Origin: Pseudomonadota bacterium
GTDB lineage: Bacteria; Myxococcota_A; Polyangia; Polyangiales; Polyangiaceae
Direction of reading: 5' to 3'
DNA: 64,000 nt
Assembly: GCA_023398955.1 (NCBI GenBank)
Contig: JAEWRL010000144.1
Coordinates: 1-64,000, forward strand
Positions 50,730 through 60,029 of this stretch are shown here, in pieces. The notes beneath the pieces are model-generated. The model worked only from the letters and a program-made list of their open reading frames with translations, did no database searches and had not been told where the DNA came from. The number at the start of each line of letters is the position of its first letter. Position 1 is the stretch's first letter. The position numbers and the translations under genes were made by a program.

Positions 50730-52691
50730 TTGGTTGCTGCAGTGTCTGCGATCCGCAGGCCGAGACTCTGCGCCTCTGGTTCACTTGCAGCTCCGGCGGC
50801 GGGGTGTGGCCGAGCGCTCGCCGTATGCGTGTTGGTTTCCGCTCCAGCGAGTCTGGCCGCCGCGCCTCCTGAGAGTCCGCCCACTCAGCACAGGCACGTT
50901 GACCACCCGGCGACGCCCTGGATGCCGGAGGATGGTCGAGCCGCGCAAGGGAGCGGGTACGTTCCAGAGGTGGAGTTCCGGGCTGGCACCGTGGAACTGG
51001 ATGCGGGGCTCCAACGATTGCGCCTCAAGGGTAACGTGCAGGTTGTTGCCGATCGGTATCGGCTTACTGCGGACGCGCTGAAGCTCGAGCGAGGCTCCCG
51101 AGGGCTCGAGATCGAGGGGGATGGGAGCGTGGCGTTTTGCAGGTGTGACGGAGCGCCCATCACCTTTGGATTCTCGGCGGCGACAGTCGCTCCGCCAACG
51201 GATCTTCTGCTTTACGACCCAACCCTGCGCATCGGTGGAGTGCCGGTCTGTTGGGTCCCGGTGCTTTGGCTAAGGTCGCGCCGTCGCGTGGGGCTGCTCG
51301 CCCCGACCTTGGCTTGGCGGGGAGCGGACGGTTTGCTCGCCGGCAGCGGAGTCCACTGGCCGATGGGCGTGAACGAGCGGGGTCTCGCTTCCGCCGAGCT
51401 GGAGGTGCGGCTTGCTGGCTACGCTGCGGGCGGGATCGAGCAGCGCGGAACACTCACTACGAGGACTTCCGTCACGAGCTGGCGCTGGGATTGGCTCGGC
51501 ACGGCGTTGCTGGGGCTGCACAGCCACGGCTCTGCGGGAGGTGGGACACCGGCTCTGGGAGCTTGGCGTGTTGACGTTCTGCGGGGCTCCCGCGCGCTCG
51601 AGGCTGCCGGCAGCCTACGGGCCGTGGCTAGCCCACACGATCGCGCCATCGCTTCGGTCGCCTACGTCGACCATCTGATCGCATTGGGCTGGGGCATCCG
51701 TGGGGTTGGCGTGCGAGCCGCCGCGTGGGATGCCGCCGACGCTGTCGGTCCATGGATGGGCGTGTCTGCCGGTCGAATTCTCGGGGGGGGCCACGACGTC
51801 CGCGGCAGCGCTGCCGGCTGGATTTCGCGAGGCACGGGCGCGGACACGTCCACCTGGTCCATCTCCTCGAGTGTCGGGGGCACGGCGCACGCCACCCCCT
51901 TCGTCGCAGAATGGCGCGCTGGCGGAAACGGCTCGTTCATTGCTTCGCGCGCCTCGAGTGACACCTCGGGTGCCGGTGGCGCGCGCGTACGAGTGGGGCT
52001 GCCGCTGGTGAAGGCTCTCGGCCGGCCGCGGGTTGCTTGGTCGCACTGGCTCGAGCCATTTGCACTGGCGGCTGCCGTGAGGGAGCAAACGGAAGAGCGA
52101 GCGGGAAGTCGAAGCTCCGCGTTCGCCGGAGGCGGGCTGCGGACCGCGTTGGAGTCTGGTCGGGCGAGTGGCGGAGCTGAGCTAACATCAGCGATTGGAG
52201 CGACCTGGTCCGATGCGGTTCGAGCTCTTCCGACTGCGACCGTCCAGGTTCGCGCGGACTCGGACCTGCTGGGCGGCAGCGGCAGGAGCACGGTACTGCT
52301 ACGCGACGGAATCTACGAGATCGCTATGCTCAGCAGCTGGCGTGTGGGCTTGGTGGAGTCTCTGCATGTGGCGGGATCCTTGGATGGCGCGAGTGCGGAG
52401 ACGACAAGGCGGTCGCGCTGGCTGAGCCGAGAGCCATGGGAGGGACCCACGAATCCGTGGGTGTCCGCTAGCGGTTGGTCCGGGGGGAGCAGCCTCGTCA
52501 TCCCGTGGGCAAACTGGCTTGCGACGAACGTTGGCGTCGACATGGACATCTCCCGGCGCGAGCTGCTCGCTGCGACTGCGGGCGCCGCGTATCGTCATCC
52601 TTGCGGTTGCCTCGCAGTGTCGACCGAGGGGCAGAGCCGGTTAGGCCGCCGAGGCTATGATGTCTCCGTTGCGGTCGACCTGATGCCGTGA
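50730..52691 (+). CDS. LptD/OstA-like outer-membrane assembly protein
   Basis: A 653-aa outer-membrane-type protein. A signal-like N-terminus is followed by an OstA/LptA-like domain (about 90-180; FRAGTVELDAGLQRLRLKGN, VVADRYRLTADALKLERG, GLEIEGDGSVAF), with the LptD-like linkage APITFGFSAATVAPPTDLLLYDPTLRIGG and VPVLWLRSRRRVGLLAPTL. The remaining part looks like a beta-barrel. It could be LptD, which inserts LPS, but it is somewhat short and divergent, so a related transporter is possible. The TTG start after GAGGA is uncertain. Confidence 0.75.
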   Translation: MVAAVSAIRRPRLCASGSLAAPAAGCGRALAVCVLVSAPASLAAAPPESPPTQHRHVDHPATPWMPEDGRAAQGSGYVPEVEFRAGTVELDAGLQRLRLKGNVQVVADRYRLTADALKLERGSRGLEIEGDGSVAFCRCDGAPITFGFSAATVAPPTDLLLYDPTLRIGGVPVCWVPVLWLRSRRRVGLLAPTLAWRGADGLLAGSGVHWPMGVNERGLASAELEVRLAGYAAGGIEQRGTLTTRTSVTSWRWDWLGTALLGLHSHGSAGGGTPALGAWRVDVLRGSRALEAAGSLRAVASPHDRAIASVAYVDHLIALGWGIRGVGVRAAAWDAADAVGPWMGVSAGRILGGGHDVRGSAAGWISRGTGADTSTWSISSSVGGTAHATPFVAEWRAGGNGSFIASRASSDTSGAGGARVRVGLPLVKALGRPRVAWSHWLEPFALAAAVREQTEERAGSRSSAFAGGGLRTALESGRASGGAELTSAIGATWSDAVRALPTATVQVRADSDLLGGSGRSTVLLRDGIYEIAMLSSWRVGLVESLHVAGSLDGASAETTRRSRWLSREPWEGPTNPWVSASGWSGGSSLVIPWANWLATNVGVDMDISRRELLAATAGAAYRHPCGCLAVSTEGQSRLGRRGYDVSVAVDLMP

Positions 52692-52882
52692 ATAGGCGAG
52701 ACGTCCTCACGTAGAAGTTCTCCACCTTTGTGATGGGTCGGCCAGGCGGCTACGTGTGCGAGGCCCTCCTACGGCATCCGCGTTGGTGGGTGGCGTGATG
52801 GTGTGTCTGCTGAAGCGGGATTCTCGGAAGCAGAGGGAGTCTCGCTCGCGCTCCTTTGGTGGTTCGGGTACTCTGACCCATC

Positions 52883-53998
52883 GTGGCGAATCGTGATGTC
52901 GTTTTCTCCCAAGAGCCGCTCGACTCTTCGGCGGTTGGGAGCATCCTCGTGGCGGACGACGACAGGCTGGCACGCGAGCACGTCGTGGGCCTACTCCAAC
53001 GCCATGGGTTTAGCGTTGAGGCCGTGGAGGATGGTCAGCAGGCTGTCGAGCGTGCTGCCCGCGGCGACATCGACCTCGTGCTGCTCGACATACTGATGCC
53101 GCGACTGAACGGTCAAGAAGCATGTCGTTTGCTGAAGGGCCTTACTGGAGAGGGCTGCTTGCCCGTGGTGCTCGTGACGGTCAAGACCGATACTGCCAGT
53201 CGGGTGGAGGGCTTGAAGATCGGGGCTGACGATTTCGTCTGCAAACCGTTTGATGAGGCGGAGCTGCTGGGGCGTGTCCGCGCGCTTCTGCGCGTGAAAA
53301 AGCTCCACGATCACGTGGCTCGAGCTCGCCAGCGTTTGGAGCTGCTGAGCGCGCGCGATGAGCTCACCGGCCTCTACAACTACCGGTACCTGGGCACGCG
53401 GCTCGACCGGGAGTTTGGGGACGCACAGGCCAAGCAGGACACCCTCGCGTGTCTCTTGGTAGACATCGACCAGTTGAAGACGACTAATGAGCAACGGGGT
53501 CGAGCCGCCGGGGATAGGGTTTTGAGGACGGTTGCAGGTATCATGCGACAGAGCGTTCGCGATGCTGACGTCGTGGCGCGGTTCGGATCCGACGAGTTTC
53601 TCGCACTACTGCCAGGTATGCATTTCTCGGGAGCAGCGGCGACCGCGGAGCAGGTGTGGCACCGAGCGGCCGAGCTGGAAGGCTCGGAGCGAGGAGAGGA
53701 GGGCGGCGTGCCGCTCTCCATCGGAGTTGCTTACTTTCCTTCACGGGACGTTCGTACCAAGGAGGCATTGCTCCGGGGGGCGGACGGCGCGCTACATCAA
53801 GCCAAGCGCGAGGGCGGAAACCGTGTCTGCGTCTTCCAGCAGAGCGGGTGTCTTTACACTCCCGTTGCTGGATCGCCAGTGCGCGAGATGACCGCGACTC
53901 AGCCTCCCCCACCGCATGCGCGTGATGCAATCCCGGAGATGCAGCGCGAGGGGGCCACCGAGGACATCGCGAGAGCTCGGCGCCGGGGCATGGAATGA
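52883..53998 (+). CDS. Response regulator with GSDEF cyclase domain (PleD-like)
   Basis: A 371-aa protein with an N-terminal receiver (about 19-135; acidic pocket ILVADDD, phospho-Asp in LVLLDILMP, Lys in CKPFDE) and a C-terminal GGDEF domain (about 150-310). The signature is RFGSDEF rather than GGDEF; RDAD five residues before it forms an inhibitory site. Metal-binding LLVDIDQLKTTNEQRG is kept. Activity of GSDEF variants is not certain. A Pro/Glu tail follows. GTG start. It overlaps the NtrC-like gene by four bases, so both probably belong to one signalling system. Confidence 0.88.
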   Translation: MANRDVVFSQEPLDSSAVGSILVADDDRLAREHVVGLLQRHGFSVEAVEDGQQAVERAARGDIDLVLLDILMPRLNGQEACRLLKGLTGEGCLPVVLVTVKTDTASRVEGLKIGADDFVCKPFDEAELLGRVRALLRVKKLHDHVARARQRLELLSARDELTGLYNYRYLGTRLDREFGDAQAKQDTLACLLVDIDQLKTTNEQRGRAAGDRVLRTVAGIMRQSVRDADVVARFGSDEFLALLPGMHFSGAAATAEQVWHRAAELEGSERGEEGGVPLSIGVAYFPSRDVRTKEALLRGADGALHQAKREGGNRVCVFQQSGCLYTPVAGSPVREMTATQPPPPHARDAIPEMQREGATEDIARARRRGME

Positions 53999-55482
53999 CG
54001 CTGTCGGCACGACCCAGTGAATTCCCCGAGGCACGCCGTCCGGCGCGTGCAGCTCGTGTGCTTGTCGTGGATGATGAGCCGACCCTTCGTAGAGGGCTTG
54101 CGCGCTTGTTGCTCAGCCGCGGCATGGAGGTCGTTACTGCGGATGATGGCGCTCGCGCGATTGACCAATTGGGTCAGGAGCAGATCGACGTGGCGCTCAT
54201 CGATCTGATGATGCCCCACGTGGACGGACTGGAGTTGCTCGAGTACATCAAGTCGGATCACCCCGGGATCGAGGTGATCCTCATGACGGCATTCGGGGAC
54301 GTCGATACGGCAGTACGTGCCGTGCGGGCCGGAGCCTATCACTTTCTGACGAAGCCCTTTCGTTCGAATGACGAGGTCGTCCTCACGGTCTCCAAGGCGG
54401 CCGAGCGCCGTCAGCTGCTGGACCGCGCGGCAATGCTGGAGCGTCGGCTCGAGCAGATGGAGAAGTTCGGCGAGCTAATCGGAAATTCCGCGAGGATGCA
54501 GGAGGTCTACCGCCTCGCGCTCGGGGTCGCGTCGACGTCGTCGACGGTGCTCATTCTCGGTGAGAGCGGCACGGGCAAGGAGCTCACGGCGCGCGCCGTC
54601 CACCAGCACTCGCCCCGTGCCGAGAAGCCTTTCGTAGCCGTCAACTGTTCGGCGATCCCAGTTGCCTTGGTGGAGAGCGAGCTGTTCGGCCATGTGCGCG
54701 GGGCCTTCACGGGCGCGACAACCACCCGCGAGGGCCTCTTCGAGGCGGCAGATCGCGGCACCATCTTTCTAGACGAGGTCGGTGATCTGCCGCCACTCGC
54801 ACAAGTGAAGCTACTCAGGGCCCTTCAGCAGGGGGAAATCAAGCGTGTTGGTGCGAACGACACGAAGACGGTAGACGTGCGTGTCATTGCCGCCACCAAT
54901 GTGGACCTACGCAACCGGATCTCCGAGGGCTCCTTCCGGGAGGATCTCTACTACAGACTCAATGTGGTTGCTATCGAACTACCGCCCTTGCGGGAGCGCA
55001 TGGAGGACGTTCCGTTGCTAGCACATCACTTCTTGAAGAAGTATGCGGCGAGGGCAGGACGCGAGGTGCGTCGGTTCACCCCGGCGGCCATCCGCATCCT
55101 CCAGCAGCAGCCATGGCCGGGCAACGTTCGGGAGCTCGAGAACGCCATCGAGTACGCCGTCGTCTTCTGCCGGGATGACACCATCACTCCCGATGACCTG
55201 CCATTCGCGAAGGAGCAGAAGCTATCGCAGGAGGAGGGGGCGCCGAGCGCCGGCAAAGGCTCCAACTCTGGCTCGATGCTTCTCAATGGTGTAGTCGATC
55301 TGCCGTATCGGGAGGCGAAGCAGCGCGCCATCGCGGCTTTTGAGGTAGCATATTTCGGCGCATTATTGGACCGAACGGGCGGGAACGTGAGCGAAGCCGC
55401 TCGGCAAGCGGGACTGGATCGCTCCAATTTTCGGCGCTCTGCCAAGCGCGCCGGGGTCACCACGGGTGGAGGTAACTCGTAG
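53995..55482 (+). CDS. Sigma-54-dependent response regulator (NtrC family)
   Basis: A 495-aa NtrC-family activator. The receiver (about 20-140) has VLVVDDEPTLRRGLA, phospho-Asp in VALIDLMMP and TKPFRS. The AAA+ domain has Walker A GESGTGKE, the sigma-54-contacting GAFTGA, Walker B GTIFLDEVGD and the R-finger region REDLYYRLNV. The C-terminal Fis-type HTH reads GGNVSEAARQAGLDRSNFRR. It should turn on sigma-54 promoters when phosphorylated. The target genes and cognate kinase are not in the window. The ATG overlaps the PleD-like gene. Confidence 0.94.
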   Translation: MTLSARPSEFPEARRPARAARVLVVDDEPTLRRGLARLLLSRGMEVVTADDGARAIDQLGQEQIDVALIDLMMPHVDGLELLEYIKSDHPGIEVILMTAFGDVDTAVRAVRAGAYHFLTKPFRSNDEVVLTVSKAAERRQLLDRAAMLERRLEQMEKFGELIGNSARMQEVYRLALGVASTSSTVLILGESGTGKELTARAVHQHSPRAEKPFVAVNCSAIPVALVESELFGHVRGAFTGATTTREGLFEAADRGTIFLDEVGDLPPLAQVKLLRALQQGEIKRVGANDTKTVDVRVIAATNVDLRNRISEGSFREDLYYRLNVVAIELPPLRERMEDVPLLAHHFLKKYAARAGREVRRFTPAAIRILQQQPWPGNVRELENAIEYAVVFCRDDTITPDDLPFAKEQKLSQEEGAPSAGKGSNSGSMLLNGVVDLPYREAKQRAIAAFEVAYFGALLDRTGGNVSEAARQAGLDRSNFRRSAKRAGVTTGGGNS

Positions 55483-55861
55483 CCATCGCGCTGACCGAGC
55501 GTGCGCGGCTTGCTCAACAGCAGCAGCTCTGGCGCCAACTTCATCTCATGGGTCTGCCCTTCGGAGAGGGCGAGTCGACCACCGCCTGTCACACTTAACC
55601 GGCCGCTGGACAAAGAACATTTCACTCCAACCGATCGGGCTCGGCCTTGACGAGACTCCCTTGGTTGAGATCTCGCCGTCCGGGGAACAACGGCAAGGCC
55701 AAGTGAGACTCTCGAACGGCAGCCGGGCTCAACAAGTTGTTCTCGCGCACCCAGACTGGCGGGCCAGCTCCGGCTGATTCAGGACTCAGTGGCCAAGGGG
55801 TGGGTGTAATAACCATGACGGAGACGCAAGCGGAGTGCCGTTTTTTGCTAGGCTCCCGGCG
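55483..55861. other. 379-bp intergenic region between NtrC-type and TolC-family genes
   Basis: No gene is supported here. Several short open frames occur on both strands but none matches a family or has a good ribosome binding site. It probably holds the promoter of the TolC-family gene; no -12/-24 sigma-54 element was found, which would have linked it to the regulator upstream. Confidence 0.4.
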
Positions 55862-57271
55862 ATGAGATCGCGGCACAAGGCATTGGCAATCGGGTTGACG
55901 GTGCTCGGGGCCCTATGGCTGGGACCAATTCTGCAGGTCAGCGCTACGCCCGACACGATGGCCACCGATCCCGCAACGACCGGGCGTTTTGGTGTAGCCG
56001 CCCGCGTGTACACCTTGGAACAGTGCATGCGTCTCGCGGAGCTCCACTATCCCAAAATCGCAGAGGCACTGGCGGCGCTTAAGAAGAAACAAGCGGAACG
56101 GGACGAAGTGGCGTACCTTCCGTTCGGCGAATTCAAAGCTCGCGCGGCGCTGGGGCCCGCGCCGACGGTGCGCGGGACGTCGGTGTACAGTCAGAACACG
56201 GATGCAGCTCTCACGGATAACATGGGGCTGTTCTGGCGCCTCGGCGTCGAGGGGGTCGTTCCGTTGTGGACCTTTGGCAAACTCGAGAATGCGCTCGACG
56301 CTTTGGATGCGCAGGTCGAGGTCGGGCGACACGATCTAACAAAGGCAAAGAACGACCTGAAGGTTGACGTGCGCCGCGCCTTCTACGGACTCCAGCTCGC
56401 GCGGGACGCAAGCCTGCTTGTCCGGCAAGCTGCCGATCGCTTGGACGACTATATCGAAGGCATGAAGGAGAGCGTGGCGGAGGGGGAGGGTGACGACATT
56501 GAGCTCGTCAAGACGCAGATGTACCGTGCTGAGCTGGATGCACGAGCCAGCCAAGCGCGGCAGGAAGCTGCCAACGCGCTTGCTTCGCTTCGCTTCCTGA
56601 CCGGAGCCGTGGGGTCCTTCGACATCCCCGACGAACCGCTGACGCGGGTCGAGCATGCTCTCGCGCCGTTACCCCATTACCTAGCCGCGGCAAGCATCCA
56701 TCGTCCTGAGGTGAACATGGCACGTGCAGGGATGATAGCTCGTCGCGCGCAGGTTCGACTGGCGGAATCGCGGTTCTACCCAGACGTGGGACTCGGGCTC
56801 AGCGCGAGCTGGTCTGCAGCGCCCGAGGTCACTGACCAAACGAACCCCTTCGTGAAGGACCAGGGTAACTTCCTCAGCTATGGTGCTGCGCTGGTGCTGG
56901 AATGGAAGTTGGACTTTCTACCGAGTACTGCACGCCTCACCAAGGCACACGCTGAGCTCGAGGCCATGCGTGCTACGCAGCGATACGCGCTGGGAGGCGT
57001 TGGCCTCGAAGTAGAGAAGGCCTATCACGAAGCGGCAGAGGCCGGCGCCCGGCTCGATGCATTTGACCGCGCCGCCGACTACGCAAAGAAATGGCTAATC
57101 AAGGTGCAGCAGGGCATCGACATCGGTATGTTCGAGGAAGACGAGCTCGTCGAGCCTGCCAAGGAATACGCCTTCAAGCAGTTCGCTAGGATGTCGGCGG
57201 TGTACGACTACAACATTGCACTTGCGAAGCTTGCGCAGGCTACTGGTTGGCGCGGCATGCTGACCCCGTAG
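55862..57271 (+). CDS. TolC-family outer membrane efflux protein
   Basis: A 469-aa outer-membrane channel protein of the TolC/OEP family. A signal peptide (LAIGLTVLGALWLGPILQVSA) is followed by two related coiled-coil/barrel halves, each with the conserved pattern of the family: FYGLQLARDASLLVRQAADRLDDYIEGM in the first, RLTKAHAELEAM and EVEKAYHEAAEAGARLDAFDRAADYAKKW in the second. No inner-membrane pump or adaptor gene is adjacent, so its efflux partner is unknown. The ATG at 55862 is preferred over a GTG at 55835. Confidence 0.87.
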   Translation: MRSRHKALAIGLTVLGALWLGPILQVSATPDTMATDPATTGRFGVAARVYTLEQCMRLAELHYPKIAEALAALKKKQAERDEVAYLPFGEFKARAALGPAPTVRGTSVYSQNTDAALTDNMGLFWRLGVEGVVPLWTFGKLENALDALDAQVEVGRHDLTKAKNDLKVDVRRAFYGLQLARDASLLVRQAADRLDDYIEGMKESVAEGEGDDIELVKTQMYRAELDARASQARQEAANALASLRFLTGAVGSFDIPDEPLTRVEHALAPLPHYLAAASIHRPEVNMARAGMIARRAQVRLAESRFYPDVGLGLSASWSAAPEVTDQTNPFVKDQGNFLSYGAALVLEWKLDFLPSTARLTKAHAELEAMRATQRYALGGVGLEVEKAYHEAAEAGARLDAFDRAADYAKKWLIKVQQGIDIGMFEEDELVEPAKEYAFKQFARMSAVYDYNIALAKLAQATGWRGMLTP

Positions 57272-57379
57272 TGGTCCAATCTTCGCCCAGGTGCACGGGA
57301 TTCTTTCCCAACGTTCCTCATCCCCGTCCGCAATCAGCTGTCAACAATCGGGGCTTCGGGCTCCAAGCTGATGCCAGTC

Positions 57380-57405
57380 GGCTGAAGCCCTCGTTGGCTT
57401 CGGCT
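57380..57405. terminator. Hairpin between convergent tolC-family and fic-like genes
   Basis: GGCTGAAGCC (57380-57389) and GGCTTCGGCT (57396-57405) form a 10-bp stem counting two G-U pairs, with a six-base loop. It lies between two convergent genes. There is no T tract, so a bidirectional terminator is only possible, not certain. Confidence 0.35.
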
Positions 57406-57448
57406 ATCCAGGTCGGCCCAACCCCGTGGGGTGTCGGGTCTATTCTTT

Positions 57449-59695
57449 CTATGCCTTGGTCGCCTCGGCTTGAGTGGCTAGGGATTCATCGAGCAGCTTC
57501 TCGATGCTCTGCAGCGCGTTGGTGATCGACTCCGTAACCATCGTCACGATGACGGGAAGCGTACCCCTGAGGGCATCGTAGTAGCGTTGCCTCTCTGTGG
57601 AGTGAATGATCGCGGGCGGATAGCCCGCTCGCAGCAGCAGGATGTTGAGGAGTAAACGTGCCACTTTGCCGCAGTCCTGCGGAAATGGAAACACCCGCAG
57701 CAGGTCATAGTGGGCGCGCGTCGCGATGCGGATAGGATCCTTGAGCTTCTTCGCTTCAGGTCCGCCAATCCAGTCGACAATCTGTCGAACCTTGGGCGCA
57801 ATCTTGTCAGGTGCTGCGTACTCGTGAAAGTAGAGGCGGTGCTGCGGGATGTCCTTACGGTACTTCACCGTCTTCAAATCACCCTCCTCGGGATGAAGCG
57901 TGAGGTAGAGCCGCTTGACGTCATCCACGCTGATGGGCGCACGCTTCTTGTCGCCCAGCTCTCGCGCGAGCTCGATGGCCGCCTTATGTCGCCGGATTTC
58001 CTCGCATACGGGCTGCAAGCTGGAATCTGGAACCACAGTGATGTTAGGGTCGATCGCCGTCTTCAGCTCCTGAAACGTGTAGACTACTCCCTCGAGAGCG
58101 CTGTCATGGTAGATCCATGACATGTCTAGATTCTCACGGTACTCACGCTGGAAGCTCTCTGGCATGTCTCGCAGCCGTTGCTCGATGAGCATGTAGCGCT
58201 CGTCGATTCTGGCGGGAGGTTCCGGCTTCGCTGGTGGGTGAGCGCTGCGGAATGGCTCCTCCGCAGGGCTCGAGGGCGCGCTGCTGGGGGGGGGAGGTGG
58301 TGTCGGTGAGCCCATCATGCGACGGCGCGGGTTGTCGTCCGAGACCTTCCGAGTGGTTCCACTCTGATCGGGGATGGCCGCTGGATGGTAAACGCGGGCC
58401 GTCGCGCTCCGCCCTGCCCCTAGCTTATTGGCCTGTCGCGTCGCTTCGGCGACTCGCCCTTCCAGGGCTCGCCTCGCGGCCTCGCGCGCCGCGCGAAGGC
58501 GCTCCCTTTCCGCTTCTTTCGCCTTGCGGTAGGCCTCGCGCTCCGCATCCTTACGAGCTTTCTCCTCCTCCTTGAGGCGGCGAGCCTCCTCGCGCTCGGC
58601 CTCCTTCTGGGCCCGCAGCCGTGCTCGCTCCTCCTCCCTCTCGCGCCGCTCGGCGGCCCTCTGAGCCTCGCGAGCCTCTCGCTTGCGCTCGAGCTCGCGT
58701 TCACGATCGAGCTTCGCTTGGGCGCGCGCTTGCTGCTGCTCGTGCCGCTTCGCTTCCTGCCCACGACGCTTCTCGAGCTTTCGGCTCTCTTGCTCGCGCA
58801 GCTTCTGGCGCTTGTCGCGCTCGCGCTGCTTTTGGAGCTTCTCGCGCTCCAGCTCGTGCTGCTTCTGAAGCTTGTCGCGTTCGCGCTGCTTTTGGAGCTT
58901 CTCGCGTTCGCGTTGCTTTTGGAGCTTCTCGCGTTCGTGCTGCTTCTGAAGCTTGTCGCGCTCGCGCTGCTTTTGGAGCTTCTCGCGTTCGCGTTGCTTC
59001 TGAAGCTTGTCGCGTTCGCGCAGCTTCTGAGCCTTTTCATGCCCCTTGGGCAGCTTCGACTTCGAACGTTCATTGCGTGCCGCGCCAGAAACGCTGCCCG
59101 CGGCAGGGCGTACGGACGTCGCGGAGTTGCGCGAAGCCCGACCTGTCACCTTTCGCTCGATCGGCTCGCGCCGCGTTGCCGATGCCGTCTTGCCCCGCGC
59201 GCGCTTGTCGGCGGAAGCGCCGGGGTTTGCCACGACGCCTGGCTTTTTGGACCGAATAGAAGGGCGTTTGGCCCCGCCACCTGCTGCCGTGGCCGGTGAG
59301 CTACTCCGCCGTTTCTCCACCTTCTTCAAAGGGTCGCGGGTGTTCGGCACGCCCGCGGATCGTGCTGCCCCGGACGTGGGACGAGCCGACGTGGGACGGG
59401 CCGACGTGGGACGGGCCGACGTGGGACGAGCCGACGTGGCACGAGCCGACGTGGCACGAGCCGACGTGGGACGAGCCGACGTGGCACGAGCCGACGTGGC
59501 ACGAGCCGACGTGGCACGAGCCGACGTGGGACGAGCCGACGTGGCACGAGCCGACGTGGCACGAGTGGACCGGCCTGACGATTTGGTCACACGAGCGGTC
59601 TTGGCAGATGCCCCCGTCTTCTTCGAGGAACTACTGGTCAACCGACCCCTCGGCGTTACCTTGTCCGTGGCTTTCTTGTTCTTTTTTGCAGCCAT
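57449..59695 (-). CDS. Fic-like protein with repetitive charged N-terminus, catalytic His lost
   Basis: A protein of about 748 aa. The first 480 residues are disordered and repetitive: Lys/Ala-rich start, (A/P)TSAR pentapeptides, then KLQKQRERD-type nonapeptides forming a charged helical stretch. The C-terminal part (about 490-720) is Fic-like: an inhibitory-helix-like IYHDSALEG, a helix ARAHYDLLR, and the loop FPFPQDCGKVAR where active enzymes have HPFxxGNGRxxR. The catalytic His is replaced by Phe669, and the GN of the loop is DC. AMPylation is therefore unlikely. A start at 59770 is possible; the ATG at 59695 gives the Lys-rich beginning. Confidence 0.8.
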   Translation of the reverse strand: MAAKKNKKATDKVTPRGRLTSSSSKKTGASAKTARVTKSSGRSTRATSARATSARPTSARATSARATSARATSARPTSARATSARATSARPTSARPTSARPTSARPTSGAARSAGVPNTRDPLKKVEKRRSSSPATAAGGGAKRPSIRSKKPGVVANPGASADKRARGKTASATRREPIERKVTGRASRNSATSVRPAAGSVSGAARNERSKSKLPKGHEKAQKLRERDKLQKQREREKLQKQRERDKLQKQHEREKLQKQREREKLQKQRERDKLQKQHELEREKLQKQRERDKRQKLREQESRKLEKRRGQEAKRHEQQQARAQAKLDRERELERKREAREAQRAAERREREEERARLRAQKEAEREEARRLKEEEKARKDAEREAYRKAKEAERERLRAAREAARRALEGRVAEATRQANKLGAGRSATARVYHPAAIPDQSGTTRKVSDDNPRRRMMGSPTPPPPPSSAPSSPAEEPFRSAHPPAKPEPPARIDERYMLIEQRLRDMPESFQREYRENLDMSWIYHDSALEGVVYTFQELKTAIDPNITVVPDSSLQPVCEEIRRHKAAIELARELGDKKRAPISVDDVKRLYLTLHPEEGDLKTVKYRKDIPQHRLYFHEYAAPDKIAPKVRQIVDWIGGPEAKKLKDPIRIATRAHYDLLRVFPFPQDCGKVARLLLNILLLRAGYPPAIIHSTERQRYYDALRGTLPVIVTMVTESITNALQSIEKLLDESLATQAEATKA
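58795..59035. repeat. 27-bp coding repeats (KLQKQRER nonapeptides)
   Basis: On the minus strand, about eight imperfect 27-base units encode KLQKQRERD/E-like nonapeptides within the Fic-like gene, with occasional His for Arg. They predict a continuous charged helix. Confidence 0.8.
59373..59566. repeat. 15-bp tandem repeats encoding (A/P)TSAR
   Basis: About 13 copies of CCGACGTGG(G/C)ACG(A/G)G lie head to tail. On the minus strand they encode (A/P)TSAR pentapeptides in the N-terminus of the Fic-like protein. The two unit types (GG and GC variants) are mixed, which suggests expansion by slippage. Confidence 0.9.
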
Positions 59696-60029
59696 CGACT
59701 TGCTTCCGGGCCCCGAGGTCGGGCCCCTCCCTGACGCAGCTGAGCTGGGTATCGATCGGCCGCTCGCCACGCTTGCTGGGCGGATGCCCGGAGCCTTTCT
59801 GGGCGCAAGCTAGCCGCCCCGGCTGCAACTCGTCAAGCGCGCTTTCGACGCGCGAATCGGACCCCGTACTCATTTTGTCCCCGCCGCAGTGGTGGGCGCC
59901 CAGCTACGACAGTCGTCCGGAGCACAGGTCGACCGTATCGGGCCCAAGGAGACGTGCGGCGTGGTGAGAGCGGGAGAGGCTCTCGGGAGCGGGGTCCAGA
60001 GAGAACGGTTGGCAGGGTGGGGATCGGGG

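Noticed and set aside
59373..59566. CRISPR array
   Set aside because: The 15-bp units are head to tail without spacers and maintain a coding frame.
58718..59967. Plus-strand frames rich in Leu or with HEPTWDEPTW repeats
   Set aside because: They are mirror readings of the tandem repeats in the Fic-like gene, whose C-terminal domain identifies the real frame.
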